64,000 nucleotides of DNA from Liolophura sinensis (taxonomy: Eukaryota > Mollusca > Polyplacophora > Chitonida > Chitonidae), in contig NC_088299.1 of the NCBI RefSeq assembly GCF_032854445.1, positions 6,920,324-6,984,323 on the forward strand. The letters run 5' to 3'. Position 1 is the first letter of the stretch. Every line of letters begins with the position of its first letter. Position numbers and translations under genes: made by a program. The notes below the pieces were generated by a model. It had not been told where the DNA came from, searched no databases, and saw nothing but the letters and a program-made list of their open reading frames with translations. This document shows, piece after piece, positions 22,228-34,569 of the stretch.

Positions 22228-25200
22228 GTAAGACATCAAAGTTGAAGCTGTTTAAAGAGATGAGCATTTTTTCATATTTTTCTCACTACTTAAATTTGTA
22301 TATGTGTAACCAAAGTGGAGTCTTACTCAGCAGTAAGACCTCTGACCACTGTTTTTTTGCCCTCATGATATAACTTCCTTCCCATATAACTTGCATTCCT
22401 GTGCTTGTCAACTAGTAAACTTTGTGGTCATGATGTCATCAGCCATTATCAGAATCAAACCATTGTAAAGCTGCAGTTCATCATAATACTGCATGCACAC
22501 TGTTACCCTTTCTTCTTTTAGCTTCTTTCACAGGAGATAATTTTATGTGGTTTGCTTTTATTTAAGAAAATCCTCAAATGTATATATGTGGCATGCCTAT
22601 ATGAAATGTTTTTGGACAAAGCGGTTATTATGGGTTGCAGGCATTTGTCACATGCCCAGTGGGCATCGAGATGGTGGGCTATGTGATGATGGGGTATGGA
22701 ACTTCCACAGCTGTGTCTTCCTATGTCTCTGGGCGTCTTCACAAGATCTTTGGCAGATTGCTCCTAGTGTGTACAGGTAAGCAGCCTAGAATCACAGTCA
22801 GGTGGACTTTTCATATTAAATACCTTGAGAGTTAAACTTGAGGTTAAATGTTTTGGGCTGTTTGTATTGTGTTACATGTTTTTCAGCTTGTGAATGTGCA
22901 TGGCAGCGTTGGGAAGATGTTGATGTCAGAGGCATCCACGCTGGATATCGACAGAGGCATTCAGTGTCACAGTATGAAGAATGGGGTTATGGTGTTTTGG
23001 ATAAAAAGAGCTTAATGATGTCTACAATGTACAAGTACATGTCTCAGACTGGAGAAAATCCCGTGTACATTTTATGCTCGATCTCACACTGCTATTGTAC
23101 AGCCACACAAACATGATTAGTCTTCCTGTGGGAACGAGTACGTCCGTTAATTCCCCTTCAGAATTTGGATACAGTTAACATGTACTCTTCAGCCTACACT
23201 TGCTAATATCAACTGCCAAAATCAATGTGATAACATTAGAGGTACATGTAATTACTGGTAAATGTATGAGCAGATACAAAGAGTATGAATTGGAAGTGGA
23301 TGTACATGTACTATATATTTAACAGCACTGTTCTTCAAGATTATTTTACATACATTGTGCAAATACATGTAGCATCAGTCATGCTTCTTCTTTAATCTCC
23401 AGTATGCTTTAGATTATGAGCGAGCTATATAAAATCAGCTTACTTTTTATAAGTAGCACTAAATGATGTCTTTGAAATGTGAGGCATCATTTAGGTAGAG
23501 ATGACCAACTGTTGGAGATGACCAACTCAGAATTTTTTTGACTGAAACTAGCACTTAACCTGATCCGAGCTAAGAGGAAAATTCCACTAGCCATAACACT
23601 ACTAGTACAGGTATAAGCACACAAAAGCTGCTCCCATTAGATCTGTGTACACCTGTATCACAATACGAATCTGATGGTGGTATATACATGTCCCTGGAGA
23701 ATTTATCAACACTATTTGTTGGTGAGAGCTCATGGAATTGCTCTAGGATGAACGCTACCTTTATATATTCGTAACAATCTTGCTTCTAGGCGTGTCAATT
23801 CTGTGTACTGTAGTTTGCCATCCATTCCATACAATATTTGATGTAGAGATCTGATGCACTTGGTTTTTGCAGGCCTAAATGGTATATGTATACCACTAGT
23901 TATAGCGCATTTATAATGCATTGCCAGGAGTTTTTTTAAATATTCAAAAAATATTATAAGTCTGTCATAATAGACATTTTTTACAATTCACCAACAATGA
24001 CTATAAGGACCACATACAGGAGTGTCATGACAGTTTTGAAACAAAGGGAGATGAGCATTTGCAGCAAATATTATTTTGGCTATAATGTCAATTAGTTAGT
24101 AAAACATTCTTACCTTTGATGTCACTTATCTGGAAAATTAGCTTTTCAGAGAATTAATTGTTTTGTTATTACTTTCTCAATAAAATTTGCATTCAAAATC
24201 AGATTGCTCTTGGAATAAAAAAGTAAAAATATTTTTTACAGAAATGCTAATTATAAAAAATTAATATAAAAAAGTATATAATCATATAAAAGTAGCCTGA
24301 GCACTTTTTGGTGAATAGGTTACAGGATTATGGGAAACAATCCTATTTTTAGGGATGGCCTATTTACATGTATTTACATCATTTACTAGCCTCCCTTGAC
24401 CGTGGAAGTGTATGTGGATGATGGTTTTCTGGAATTTCTCTGAACTGAGACTTCTGCAGTTCATCTTAAAGAACAAAAGTTTGTCATTTGCTGTGCTTAA
24501 GGTCATGGTGAACTTGTGATCTGTCAAGAGTGTGTATCCTGCAACGTGAGCCAATAACTGAGCCGATGTCATTCTGAATCAAAGATAGTTATAACCCAAT
24601 GGGGCTCAGGTTGTATTCAGGGCCATATCTAGAGCCATTTAAGTTCCCATACTGTTTGCAGCTCAAACTAATCAAGCTGTATTAAAATTAACAGTAAATT
24701 AAAGATTGTTTACCAATAAAGAGTTTAGTTTCCATACAAATTTATTTCCTTCATAGACTGAAATCTCTTTGGAAAGCATCATCTTGAGTTGCGCTTGAAA
24801 ATTTCTTTATGCACGGTCACCATGTCACCTTTAAAGTTTTGGATCAGAACCTACAATTTTTTTTCTAGATATGGCCCTGATAACAGACAGTAGTCTTCTG
24901 AAGTGTGACAACGCATTCTCATATTCTTCAGTTTGCTTTAATAGCTGTCAGTCGCCAATTAGCAGAGTTAAACATCTTTAAATAGTAGTTTAAAGCCCTT
25001 ATCAATGGTGAGTCGTTTTGGTGTTACCAAAATTGGTACACAAATGAATGTGATGTTCGAAATTCCCCAGCCAATAGGATTGCTTGATTTTCACAAAGGT
25101 AACGCATATGGTAAGGTACATGTAAATACAGTATATTCTATCTAATTACTTTTCAAGACCCTTCAGTAGAGTCGAATCAGATAGGTCAATTGCTTGATTG

Positions 25201-28200
25201 TATCACAGACTAGGTCATCAGTAATCAGGGTTACTCTAGGTGTGTGCATGAGACACGTGTTCACCCTGTTGGGTAGGGATTGGGCAGATCCAAGTCTCAT
25301 TTTAGCCAGAAACTTTGGTTGGCTGTCTACGTGTATTTAATTCAGTCCCAGTCTTTAAGAAAATATATGTACATCAATATTTGGGATTATGCTTCAGTGG
25401 TAACTTTATTCGTTTATTTAACCACATATTCAAAAGATTTTTGCTTACCTTCATTTCTCATCCTTTCCACATATGAAAGAGGAACTTTCAGTGCAGTTGA
25501 TGCACCTTTTTTATTTGATTTTGGAGACAAAACTACATTTGTTGGATTCTATAGATTCAGGGCTTCACAAAATATGATTTCATCAGTCTACACAGAATAA
25601 TGTCCTCAGAATATGCTTAAATAACCCCTGGCAAATATGCGAAAAGGTTTAAGAACTACAGTACATGTGTATAAAGGCTAACATTCTTATGAGTTGGGAA
25701 CTAAATAACACTGTAAGGAGTTTTTAGGATGTCAAGCTGGGCTGCGCTCTACATAAAATACCTGAATCCACTGAATTGCATTCTTGTTATGGAAGTTTAG
25801 TTTGTCAAAATCACATCTTCTCGTCAAAATTATCTTCTTGCCTGAGCTGGTGTTTGATGTGCTTTAGTTCCAAGAGAAACTAAATGGGTATAATAAAATA
25901 ATATGAAGTGAATCTTTAGAACAACTTTATTACAGCAGTTCACATTATCTTGACCCTTGTCATTTAATCCCAATTTGAAGATGTTTTGGTTTTGACACTA
26001 AAATGCCTCCAAAAATGAACCAGTAAATGAGAAATATTGAAAGGTTGAGTTGGCTTTGACATACTCTTTACCGTTAGCAATCCACTGACAGAATTATGTT
26101 GAAACACTTATACATATTTTTCTGTACGGTACACGGTTCAAGTGATGCGAATCATCATGAGTATAACATTTTTTACTGTACATTCTTCTAGACTACCCAA
26201 AAAAGTGAAATCTTGTAGGTAGATAAAACATGATATTAATTTATGTAATAAAGTACCAAAAGTTGAACATACTGTATTGATTAAGTCAATATACATGATA
26301 TATGTACAAATGGCATTTGGTGACTAGGTGATGGTCTCTTTTACTATTGGGATGTGAGGTATATTTTGCTGCTACCATTATATCAGAAAGCCAGAGATGA
26401 ATTAAAGGCTGCATGTGCTGAATGAGATGTATGGTGTAACATCTGTGAGAATCCCCTTCTGTTGACCACTGGGCTAATTCTGACGCTTTCAGATTTCTTT
26501 CAGTTTGATGAAGGCAGGTAGTATGTTTTTGAAAAGAAAAAATTGTAATCATGTATTATTGTATTATTAATAGGGGAGAAGTTTTAAGTAATTTGTATAA
26601 AGTTTTAATTACTGACTGTACCAGTGATATCTGTAAGGATATTTCTCTCTATGAGCCTATAATTGTCACAAAGCAGTCTTCATGTCGCCCAATCACTTGA
26701 TGCACTTAGTTGTCGGCTTACCCATCTTGTTTGTGCTTGAACAACATTTTGTCTTGCAACATGTTTTCTTCATTTGTTTTCAGCATGTTTCAAGGTGAAA
26801 CAGAATTAAACCTTTACATGTACTGTACTTGTATGTGTTGATTGAGGCTTATTAACAAATTTTCATCGGCCAATACATGTACTCTGAACAAGACCACTAC
26901 AACTAGGTATATCAAGTGAATGATTGAGCCGTGTAAAACCATGTTCACAGATTTGTGATTTGGCTCATTTTGCAATTTGTTATAGGGTGGTATATGCACA
27001 TGGTGTATGTGTGGTAGCAGCTAGTGGATACATTTGGTACCGGTAGTGGCAATAAGAAATGTGTTTGTTAACTTAGACATACAGAATTTACAGGTCATGC
27101 ACTGTAGCCTATGTGTTACAAGGGTTACCTAAAAATACAGGTGTGTACAGTTGTGCCAACAACTGAGAATACTTCTGAATAAGGTTCAAAAGACAATTAC
27201 AGTGTAATTTAGACATTTAATTTAGTGTCTTGAAACTGAATTGATTGTCAGAAGACAGATGATTATTAACTTAGGATACTTGTATAGGCTTGAAGACATC
27301 ATTATCAGCAGATAAAATGTTCCATCTATAGGTATACTTAGAGAGTTGACGCTCATGTAGCAAAGGGTTAAGGTAGGACATCTTATAATAAGCAGCAGTT
27401 GGACAGGAACAAAACCTCAGGAGATGATTGCTCTATATGCCCAGGCAAATTTAAACCAATTGTCACATGGAATCCGTACAAATTTGTAAGGTTAGGAGTA
27501 CATGTTAGATTCAAGATTAAGGATGCTCAGTTTCGCGACAGTGTTACCTGATAGCAGTTATTATATACTAACATAACCCCACAGGAAAATTCAGCCGAAA
27601 GGTTGTAGACTGCACGAGATTGAGGCTCGGCGATTCTCTGGATCATTCGCAGCCGTCAATCATTCGCAGCAGGACACGCCAGCAGGGGAATTTTCAACTC
27701 CAACCAATGCCTGACCGTTGGTCACTCACGTCAACTTGTGCACATTTTGTTTTCAGTCCAAAGTTGAGTTTAGATCTAAACTACACATGGTTCGCCTATA
27801 ATGTCAAGTAAAGCCTCATCCCCTCGTCAGTCAACGCCATTGTCTCCGCCTCCTGCTCCGCCCACTCCGCCATGCAGCCTCCCAGCAGGTACTATAGGTG
27901 TGTCTCTGTAGACGGTAAGTCAATATTGCCGGCCCGGACCTATCCACATATCATTTGAGGACAAAGCGTGGCGGGCCAGCATTTTGTTTCGCTCCAAACT
28001 TCGGCTCAGTGGGCTTGATGTACATTGAGCAGTACTGCAGTGCCAAACGCTTTCATTTTCTCATCCTGCTGACCATGCATTCCGTTTCTCTGGGTCACTG
28101 ACACGGAATTCATCACAGGCATGTCTTCATCCACAGGCTAGCGGTGTGTTTGTTGAGCCAGTACATGTTGTCCTGGTCTATAACCTGTCTATCACAAGGC

Positions 28201-29177
28201 AGAGTAAATGCCTCAGTCATGTTGTATTGAAATACACCTGCTGAGTATGTAGGGTTTCGCATAAATTCTTGATAGACTCTCTTGATAAAAAGAATTAGTG
28301 TTGCTGTTTTTTGAGTATTAAGTACATCATGTAATAAATTACATGTGTAATAATACTTGCTATTGTCCTATATAGTTTCAATTGAAGGCAAACATGTCAG
28401 ACAAACCACCGCTGCTTTTTTGTTGCAAGAAATGTCTATGATGGACTTCCTGAAGGACAGACATTTCAGTCTGAACATTTCCTTTGTTTCAGCTGGCCTG
28501 ATAAATTTGAGCATTTTTATCAGCTTGTATTTTCTGGAGATAAAGGAGGGTGAAGCACTTCCAATCGCCCTGATGGTGGCGGCCTGGGGCGTGGCTGATG
28601 GCATCTGGAATACACAAGTCAATAGTGAGTGTACAGTAGATACTATAGTTGTATTATATTACTTTTTGTAATCGTTTGTAACTGGTTGATGACTTCTTCC
28701 TTGAGGTAACCTTTTAAAATTAAAAATGAGATACAGCATGTAATTTTATGAGACTTTCTTGCCAACGGACACAGTTGTTTGACCCACACACCACGGTTTC
28801 CTCTAACTGTAAAACTGACAGCCATCGTATATGTGAAAATTTTGATCAGTCAATCAATAAATCCAGTGAACTGGTAAAAAGATGGCAAGAAGTCATACTG
28901 TAGAACCTATTATATTGTAGATGATTGTTTTAATGTCTGTTTGTTTGTAGGCTGTGTGGCCACCATGTTTGTGAAGAAGTCTGAGCAAGCCCTGGCGGGG
29001 AATCGTTTTGTATCTGGGTTTGGAGTGACTCTGGCCTACGCCTATGCTCCGTTGTTCTGCATGAAGACCAAACTGATCTTCACGGGCAGCCTCTGCATTC
29101 TCGGTGTCGGCAGTTTCACTGTTCTCGATATCCTTCAACGCAGGAAACCTCTTGCTTTCAAGGTCACACAAGTGTAA
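20611..29177 (+). CDS. UNC93A: UNC93A-like 12-TM major facilitator family protein, 4 coding exons
   Basis: Join 20611-22227, 22641-22776, 28493-28624, 28951-29177; all junctions are GT..AG and the phases agree (0, 1, 1), giving 703 residues. UNC-93 family proteins are polytopic membrane proteins; nematode UNC-93 is an accessory subunit of a two-pore K+ channel, while the role of vertebrate UNC93A is poorly known. Seen here: a Ser/acidic-rich cytosolic N-terminus of about 215 residues, then hydrophobic segments from about residue 219 (NVVLLSVGGMLSYTAF) to 12 in total. A luminal/extracellular loop after TM5 has four N-glycosylation sequons at N388, N394, N419 and N427. The family-like segments GIEMVGYVMMGYGT and AAWGVADGIWNTQVN follow. 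Human UNC93A is about 457 residues, so the N-terminus and the loop are the extra length. The start is the first ATG of the long ORF, 63 bases after a good 3' splice site (20547). It could be named UNC93-like rather than a strict UNC93A orthologue. Confidence 0.9.
22641..22776 (+). CDS. UNC93A: UNC93A-like coding exon 2 (TM8 region)
   Basis: Acceptor ttgcag|GCA; encodes AFVTCPVGIEMVGYVMMGYG and onward to GRLLLVCT, a typical UNC93 eighth/ninth membrane segment. Donor ACAG|gtaagc leaves one base that joins the next exon to make an Ala codon. Confidence 0.9.
22777..28492 (+). other. Intron 2-3 of the UNC93A-like gene (5.7 kb)
   Basis: Mostly AT-rich sequence without recognisable exons. It holds one small inverted-repeat element (24.62-24.88 kb) and one GC-richer island near 27.6-27.95 kb with a possible alternative first exon. 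Confidence 0.7.
24619..24883. mobile_element. Short inverted-repeat element in UNC93A-like intron
   Basis: TCAGGGCCATATCTAGA at the left is matched by its reverse complement (TCTAGATATGGCCCTGA) about 240 bases on. It looks like a degraded MITE. No internal coding sequence; target duplication not clear. Confidence 0.4.
28493..28624 (+). CDS. UNC93A: UNC93A-like coding exon 3 (TM9-TM10)
   Basis: Acceptor ctttgtttcag|CT lies inside a longer open frame, so the open frame upstream to about 28357 is intron. The phase fits exon 2 exactly (G|CT). Encodes AGLINLSIFISLYFLEI and AAWGVADGIWNTQVN, the latter a strong UNC93 family match. Donor AATA|gtgagt. Confidence 0.9.
28951..29177 (+). CDS. UNC93A: UNC93A-like terminal coding exon (TM11-TM12 and C-tail)
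   Basis: Acceptor tttgtag|GCTGTG; encodes CVATMFVKKSEQALAGNRF, two hydrophobic segments (GFGVTLAYAYAPLFC, KLIFTGSLCILGVGSF) and a short basic tail ending KVTQV before TAA. The last three residues, T-Q-V, fit a class I PDZ-binding pattern. Confidence 0.9.
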
Positions 29178-31660
29178 AAGGTCACATCAATGACATGAAA
29201 TGCACGTGTGTCACAGAGCATGCAGGAATGTCCACTTAGTGGAAATGCTATTGTGGAAACTTATGAAAGTCTTGCTTGATAAATATTAGCTGGCTTATTT
29301 AAATTTGGCTGTGGTAGTGAAAAAATACTTAAGTAAAAAGTATAGTAGTGAAAAAAACATAATGTAAGAAAGTTTTGCGTTTGGGTCTTAGAAACATTAG
29401 CTTTCGGTGATTCATGTTAGAGTTGCACTGGATGTAGGGAAGACTTCATTGACAAATAATTTGAAGATGGAAGGGAGGGAGTGTTCAGCTTGAGAAATTA
29501 TTATGGAGCAAGTCATGAGTTAAAGAATATAGTTGCAGAAATTAGGTTTTTGCTTGCCTGGCGTCTATTTTCACAAACACCCTTAGACTAAAGACCACTA
29601 AAACTATGAACGGAAACCTCTTCATCTCTACATATTTGGATATTTTTCATGAAATTCATCAGTCTAAAGGTTGGTTTTTACATCATGCTAATGATATATA
29701 CGATTTAGAAAAGAAGGGGATATTCCAGAGTGTTAATATTCTCAAAAATATGACTGAACATGAACGAATAAGGAACACAGGCTTGTGACTTACAGAGTAG
29801 ATTTTGCTTTTTTCAGAAGTGGGAAGAGAAAATATGTTAACATTGGAACACTAATTCAGTTTTAATTGACATAAGCCTCCCAGTGATCTTTAGTCTTGCT
29901 GAATGGTTTCCTCAGGGGTGATATTTAGATGGTGTATTTCTGTAAAGAACAGCCTAAAGGTACCCTAATTCTTCAATCTATTCAACCACATCTGCAACCA
30001 ATATTTCCAAACATTCTGAGAGAACAATGGAGTTTAGAGAAATCACAGTTTTGTGAAGCTTGCATCTTTCATGACACACACGCATAATTTTAGTGCCATT
30101 TTTATAGTAATTGTATGTATCACTTCCATTTTAAAAAAGTACTTTAGTGGTTGAATGATTTACTCTGCATGTATTCAACCTAAAATTTCAAACATGATTA
30201 GGTTCCACATTTGTAAGTGTAATATGTCATAATATACAGGCGTATTTTAGACAACATTACAAAGTATTAGCATCTTGTCCTGAATTCTCCCTTACACTCG
30301 AGGCTTATAATGTTTATACATTTACATTTTCCAGTCAAAGTTCCCACACAGTTATATTATTTAAGACCATTTTTAAAAACTGTACTTCAAAAAAAAAAAA
30401 AAAAAAAAAAAATAAGAATGATTGTTTTAACACTAGCCAAGAGAGTTTTGTTTTGCTCCAGGCGTGTTTTGAATAACCTTGTGTTTATAGCATAATGTTA
30501 TCTATTATTGCATGGTGTTTGGTTTACAGTACTGCGTATTTGAAATGCACATGGCTTGTTTAGAGGATTCCATCCTGTCATCTCTTGTAAGACTAAAATA
30601 GCCAAAAGCAAGAGCATGTTTGCAATATCTGCGACACTCCACAGCAGATCAATATCATTTTACACATACGCCCATTGTAATTTTACACAAATTACTCACC
30701 TTAAAAGATAGAATGCCAGATATGTAAAAGGTAGATTCGTCAGCTTAAATGCATGAAACTGCCAGTCTCGGATAAAAATGATGAAGTAGTGTAATAAATG
30801 TACACATTCATTGAGGATTGATTTGAACATATATGCTACACACATTTCAAGTTTGGTTTGGAACAGTCCAGGTTGTATTTTTCCATGGTGATTTATGGTG
30901 CATCAAGACATCAGTTAACAAACAGGGTCAATGTCGCCTTCTTCTAAAGGAAAGAAATCTATACATGTACAGTTAGGTAGGCAAATATGCATACAATTAG
31001 AACTGCATACACATGCATAATGTATATATGAAGGCCTCTGTGAAGATGTAGGTGTAGCGCAGCTTTGCTTCTTTCAGTAACATAGAGTGGTAATGATGTT
31101 GAAGTTTATATAGTCCTAATTGAGTGAGCCTTTTTTTGCTCGTTTCTTCTTAAATTTATGTCAGTGTTATTGTTATATTATATCCCAAAGCTATTTTGTA
31201 GGTGCCTGTAAATCTGTTAGTTTGTGATCTTTCCATCGCAAAGGAAATTCCTTTCATTATTCATGTTTATGAGTTTTTTGTTTTATTTTGTGTTAAACTC
31301 TCAATAGCTGCAATTTCTGCTAGTAGAAGTAATTTGTATGTTGTTTAGAGCATCAGCAGCTGTTACACTTTAGGGACCATGTAAAATAAACACAGCTTCC
31401 TACAGTCGCTTTTATTCGCTCCTGTTAAGTTTTGCACTCACTGCCGTAAACCATTTCAAAATTCAACATTTTTGTAATGTCATACAAGAAATTATTACAC
31501 AATTTTGTAGTGTACTACATTTAGCTATTTTTTCATACAATGTCATATTGAGATATCAGTTGATACTCTTTTATGTTGTGTAAGGCAAGGATCAAAAATG
31601 TGCTTGGACGGAAAAGTCATTACAAACTTTAGCTGTCAATAAATTCTTTCATTTGTTGAG
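29178..31660 (+). other. 3' UTR / downstream flank of the UNC93A-like gene
   Basis: No gene seen. Candidate polyadenylation signals AATAAA occur at 30793, 31385 and 31638; the true end cannot be chosen from sequence. A poly-A tract lies at about 30389-30412. Confidence 0.4.
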
Positions 31661-32560
31661 AAAGTCCTGTAGATTCATGTGCAATCATGTGTCCAAGGCT
31701 TGATTTCGTTGAAAATTGCTAAAAGTAATGTAAACAGTGGACGTTCTGAAAACTCACCCAGGAAAAAATTTTCTTTTACAGCTTTTTCGTAAAACAAACT
31801 AAAACTCAGTAATAAGTAAGTATCGGCCCCCAGAGAACTGAAACTATTTTTTTAAGTTTTTTTTTTCTAATAAGGAGTAAAAATAATGCACTTAAGTGCT
31901 TGAATTTTTAACGCCCTAAGTGGTTCACAAAGACCACCATACAATTTGAGCATTGTATTTTATTGAGTCCAAAAAAGTCTTAAAATTAACTAAAGATAGT
32001 TTCTGACAATGTTCTCACTGGTCTTTTCCTATTTTTTTTTTTGTTTTTTGTTCTCTGTGAGAAAAAATTGTAAAACCTGTAAAATATTTCTGGGGTATAG
32101 TCTAGCTTTCACAAGATGCATGTTTTGTTTAAGACTTATACGGTACTTTTTTTTCGTCATGACGAAACATGAAAGATATATGTAAATGCAGTGAAGTATG
32201 CATATTTCTTGACCAATCTATTTCCTTACTCGCCATCGTCACAGTTTCAGTTGAATGAAAATACATGTATCGACTGATTAAGTTCTCACTTTAGTGATGA
32301 TTTTTGTTTTATGTATATTTTTTGACTACATTTAATCTTGTCAAGCGTTTTATGCTGTACTGTTGGAGAATCTGTTTTGCGACAGATTTCGCTTGCCCAT
32401 CACAAGATGTGACAAGAAAGAAGATGGGAATGAGATGACCTTGTGAGTCATATTAAAATACACTTTTTATTGCATTGTTTGTTGCTGTGTTTTTTGTACA
32501 CCCATCACCAACGATGCTCCGTGCTATGGTATGATGTTCATTGTCTGGGTGCAGTACAGA
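31661..32560. other. Intergenic AT-rich sequence
   Basis: No gene or clear repeat recognised between the possible end of the UNC93A-like transcript and a SINE at 32.57 kb. Confidence 0.5.
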
Positions 32561-32565
32561 AGACC

Positions 32566-32815
32566 TTCATCTAAAGCTTTTCAGCGTGAAGGGGATAGTG
32601 CAACGACTGATTGACCCGTATCAGTATAATGGCTCTGGCGGGGCCGCTTACTTGCCTTCAGTTATGCGTCTCAGTAAAGCAGCACTAGATAAAAGAGCGT
32701 TGGAAATCCATCCTGCAGCAAGGAGGCACATTACATGCACGCTAAGGATTCCTTCGTCGTCATATGACTGAAAAATTGTTAAATATGACGTTAAACCCCA
32801 AGCACTCACTCACTT
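32566..32815 (+). mobile_element. SINE B, 3' two-thirds
   Basis: GGGGATAGTGCAACGACTGA, CAGTATAATGGCTCTGGCGG, AAGCAGCACTAGATAAAAGA, CATTACATGCACGCTAAGG and tail TATGACGTTAAACCCCAAGC. It is the uninterrupted reference for the split copy at 12.3-13.6 kb. Confidence 0.92.
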
Positions 32816-33327
32816 TAAAGCTTTTAAACTTGCGGTGCTTAAATACATACACGTCTGACCCAATGGCATAGTGAAAATAGATTCCAATGGCAGGGGAGTT
32901 GTGCCCCTTTTTGCGATGTATTGCTTAGAGCTGTTAACCTTAAAGTGCTTCCGTACATTTACTTACATTGAAATGAATCCCGGCAGGTCTGTCTTCAGGT
33001 TCCAAAATCTTGTTTTTAGTTGTCATCTGAGAGAAATTGTGTTCAACATATATACTCCATGTTCCAGACTCCGGTCAGTCGTTGGAAGATTCATTTTCTT
33101 TCGTATGTGTTCCTATGATTGGTGATTTGCTGTGCTCCAAATATTCTGGAAGGCATCTTGTTTTGTGTATCTGACATGATTGTCGGTTAACACCCTACTG
33201 AAGAATTTTGTACTTTTACAGATGGAGGAAATTGGAGTGACTTAAATAAACCACATACCATTGAGGAGTTACTGATGAACTTTTCCACGTATGAATTCAT
33301 GTACATCATATTGGTGGAAGCCAAGTG

Positions 33328-33520
33328 ATCCTCCGTGGCTGAGGGAGTTAGCACAGCACAATGACCCAGGAACCTCTCACCAGTGTGGTGGCTGTGAGTT
33401 CAAGTCCAGGTAATGCTGGATTCCTCTCCGGTGGTAGGTGGGAAGATCTGTCACCAACCAAAGGATGGTTGTGGGTTTCCCTTTGCCGTGTTTCCTCCCG
33501 CCATAAATGAATCAGCCATA
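33328..33520 (+). mobile_element. SINE A, 5' two-thirds
   Basis: CCTCCGTGGCTGAGGGAGTT, GGCTGTGAGTTCAAGTCCAG, GTTGTGGGTTTCCCTTTGCC; the AATATTCTTGAG tail is lost. Confidence 0.88.
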
Positions 33521-33639
33521 TATTGCCATCACAGTCTCTTATGTACTACAGATAAAAAGGCTGCTGACATTAGGCTGTAGCTAGCCCAACTTGACAAGTA
33601 TTAGAACACGAGGCCTCAACCAGCTGTCCAGGACTATGT

Positions 33640-33825
33640 TAGCCTTGAGATATCCTATCCAGTGTGCTGACGCCAGATATTCCACCTAGTCACAGTGCAC
33701 TGACACCCTATATCTCACCCAGTCAGTGTACTGACATCCCATATCTCACCCAGTCAAAGTGTAGTGACACCGCATCTCTCACCCAAAGTGTACCAACACC
33801 CAATATCTCACCCAGTTACTAGGTG
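33640..33825. repeat. Degenerate tandem repeat, about 31-bp unit x5
   Basis: CACTGACACCCTATATCTCA + CCCAGTCA recurs with changes about every 31-33 bases. Confidence 0.85.
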
Positions 33826-34569
33826 ACATGCACCAAAATGACAATATAAGCTATACTTCTTTCTAAATGGTTCAGTGGGCAGACTGTTTTTACTTTCTGT
33901 CTTTACTGAATGTTTAACACAGATCTGGAATATTTAGTGCCTGTATTGTTATTAAACATCAAAATTCATTGTATATTACATGTTTGATTGTTGGACTTGC
34001 CAAGTGGAAATAGCTCCTAGGTCTTTCCACATGTAAGTTCCTAAAAAAACTTTTGTGATGCTTAGTGACTTTCAATGCCAAGAATTCGGTTCCACTCAAG
34101 GCATCGCAGTCACTCATATAGGCAGAGGAAACCAGAGTGTCGAGCATAAACCACCAACTTTTGGCAAGTTACTGAAGAACTCTTCCATGTGCAATGTTAA
34201 AACCTGCATGTCACACTGATGGAAGGAAAGACGTCTTCATCAAAAGTAAGACCTCAATTTCTTTTTCCTCAGGATGGACTTTTTCTATACAAGCCGAATC
34301 AGTGTTTCACAAGTCTCTCAAGACTTTCCGTAGGCTTGGGCAAGACAAGGTTGGTTCTCTGGCAAACTAACATGAATGAAAGAACAAATTTACAGTAGTT
34401 GCTATTATGCTAAAGGCACTGCTGAGCTGATACCAGTCTAGCCACTACCACAAACTTAAATGTTTTAGCCTTGCTAGTGACAGACTCACCTTGACTCAAA
34501 CAAATCTATGACTCGCACAATTCTTGAAATGCTTATTTGGATGATCAAATAACACAAACATTCTGTGTT

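Noticed and set aside
28357-28492. Upstream extension of UNC93A-like exon 3 (open frame from 28357)
   Set aside because: A good acceptor at 28492 gives exact phase with exon 2, and the extension does not resemble the family.
30385-30412. Poly-A tract as a retrogene or mRNA tail
   Set aside because: No processed coding sequence upstream and no target duplication seen; simple repeat.
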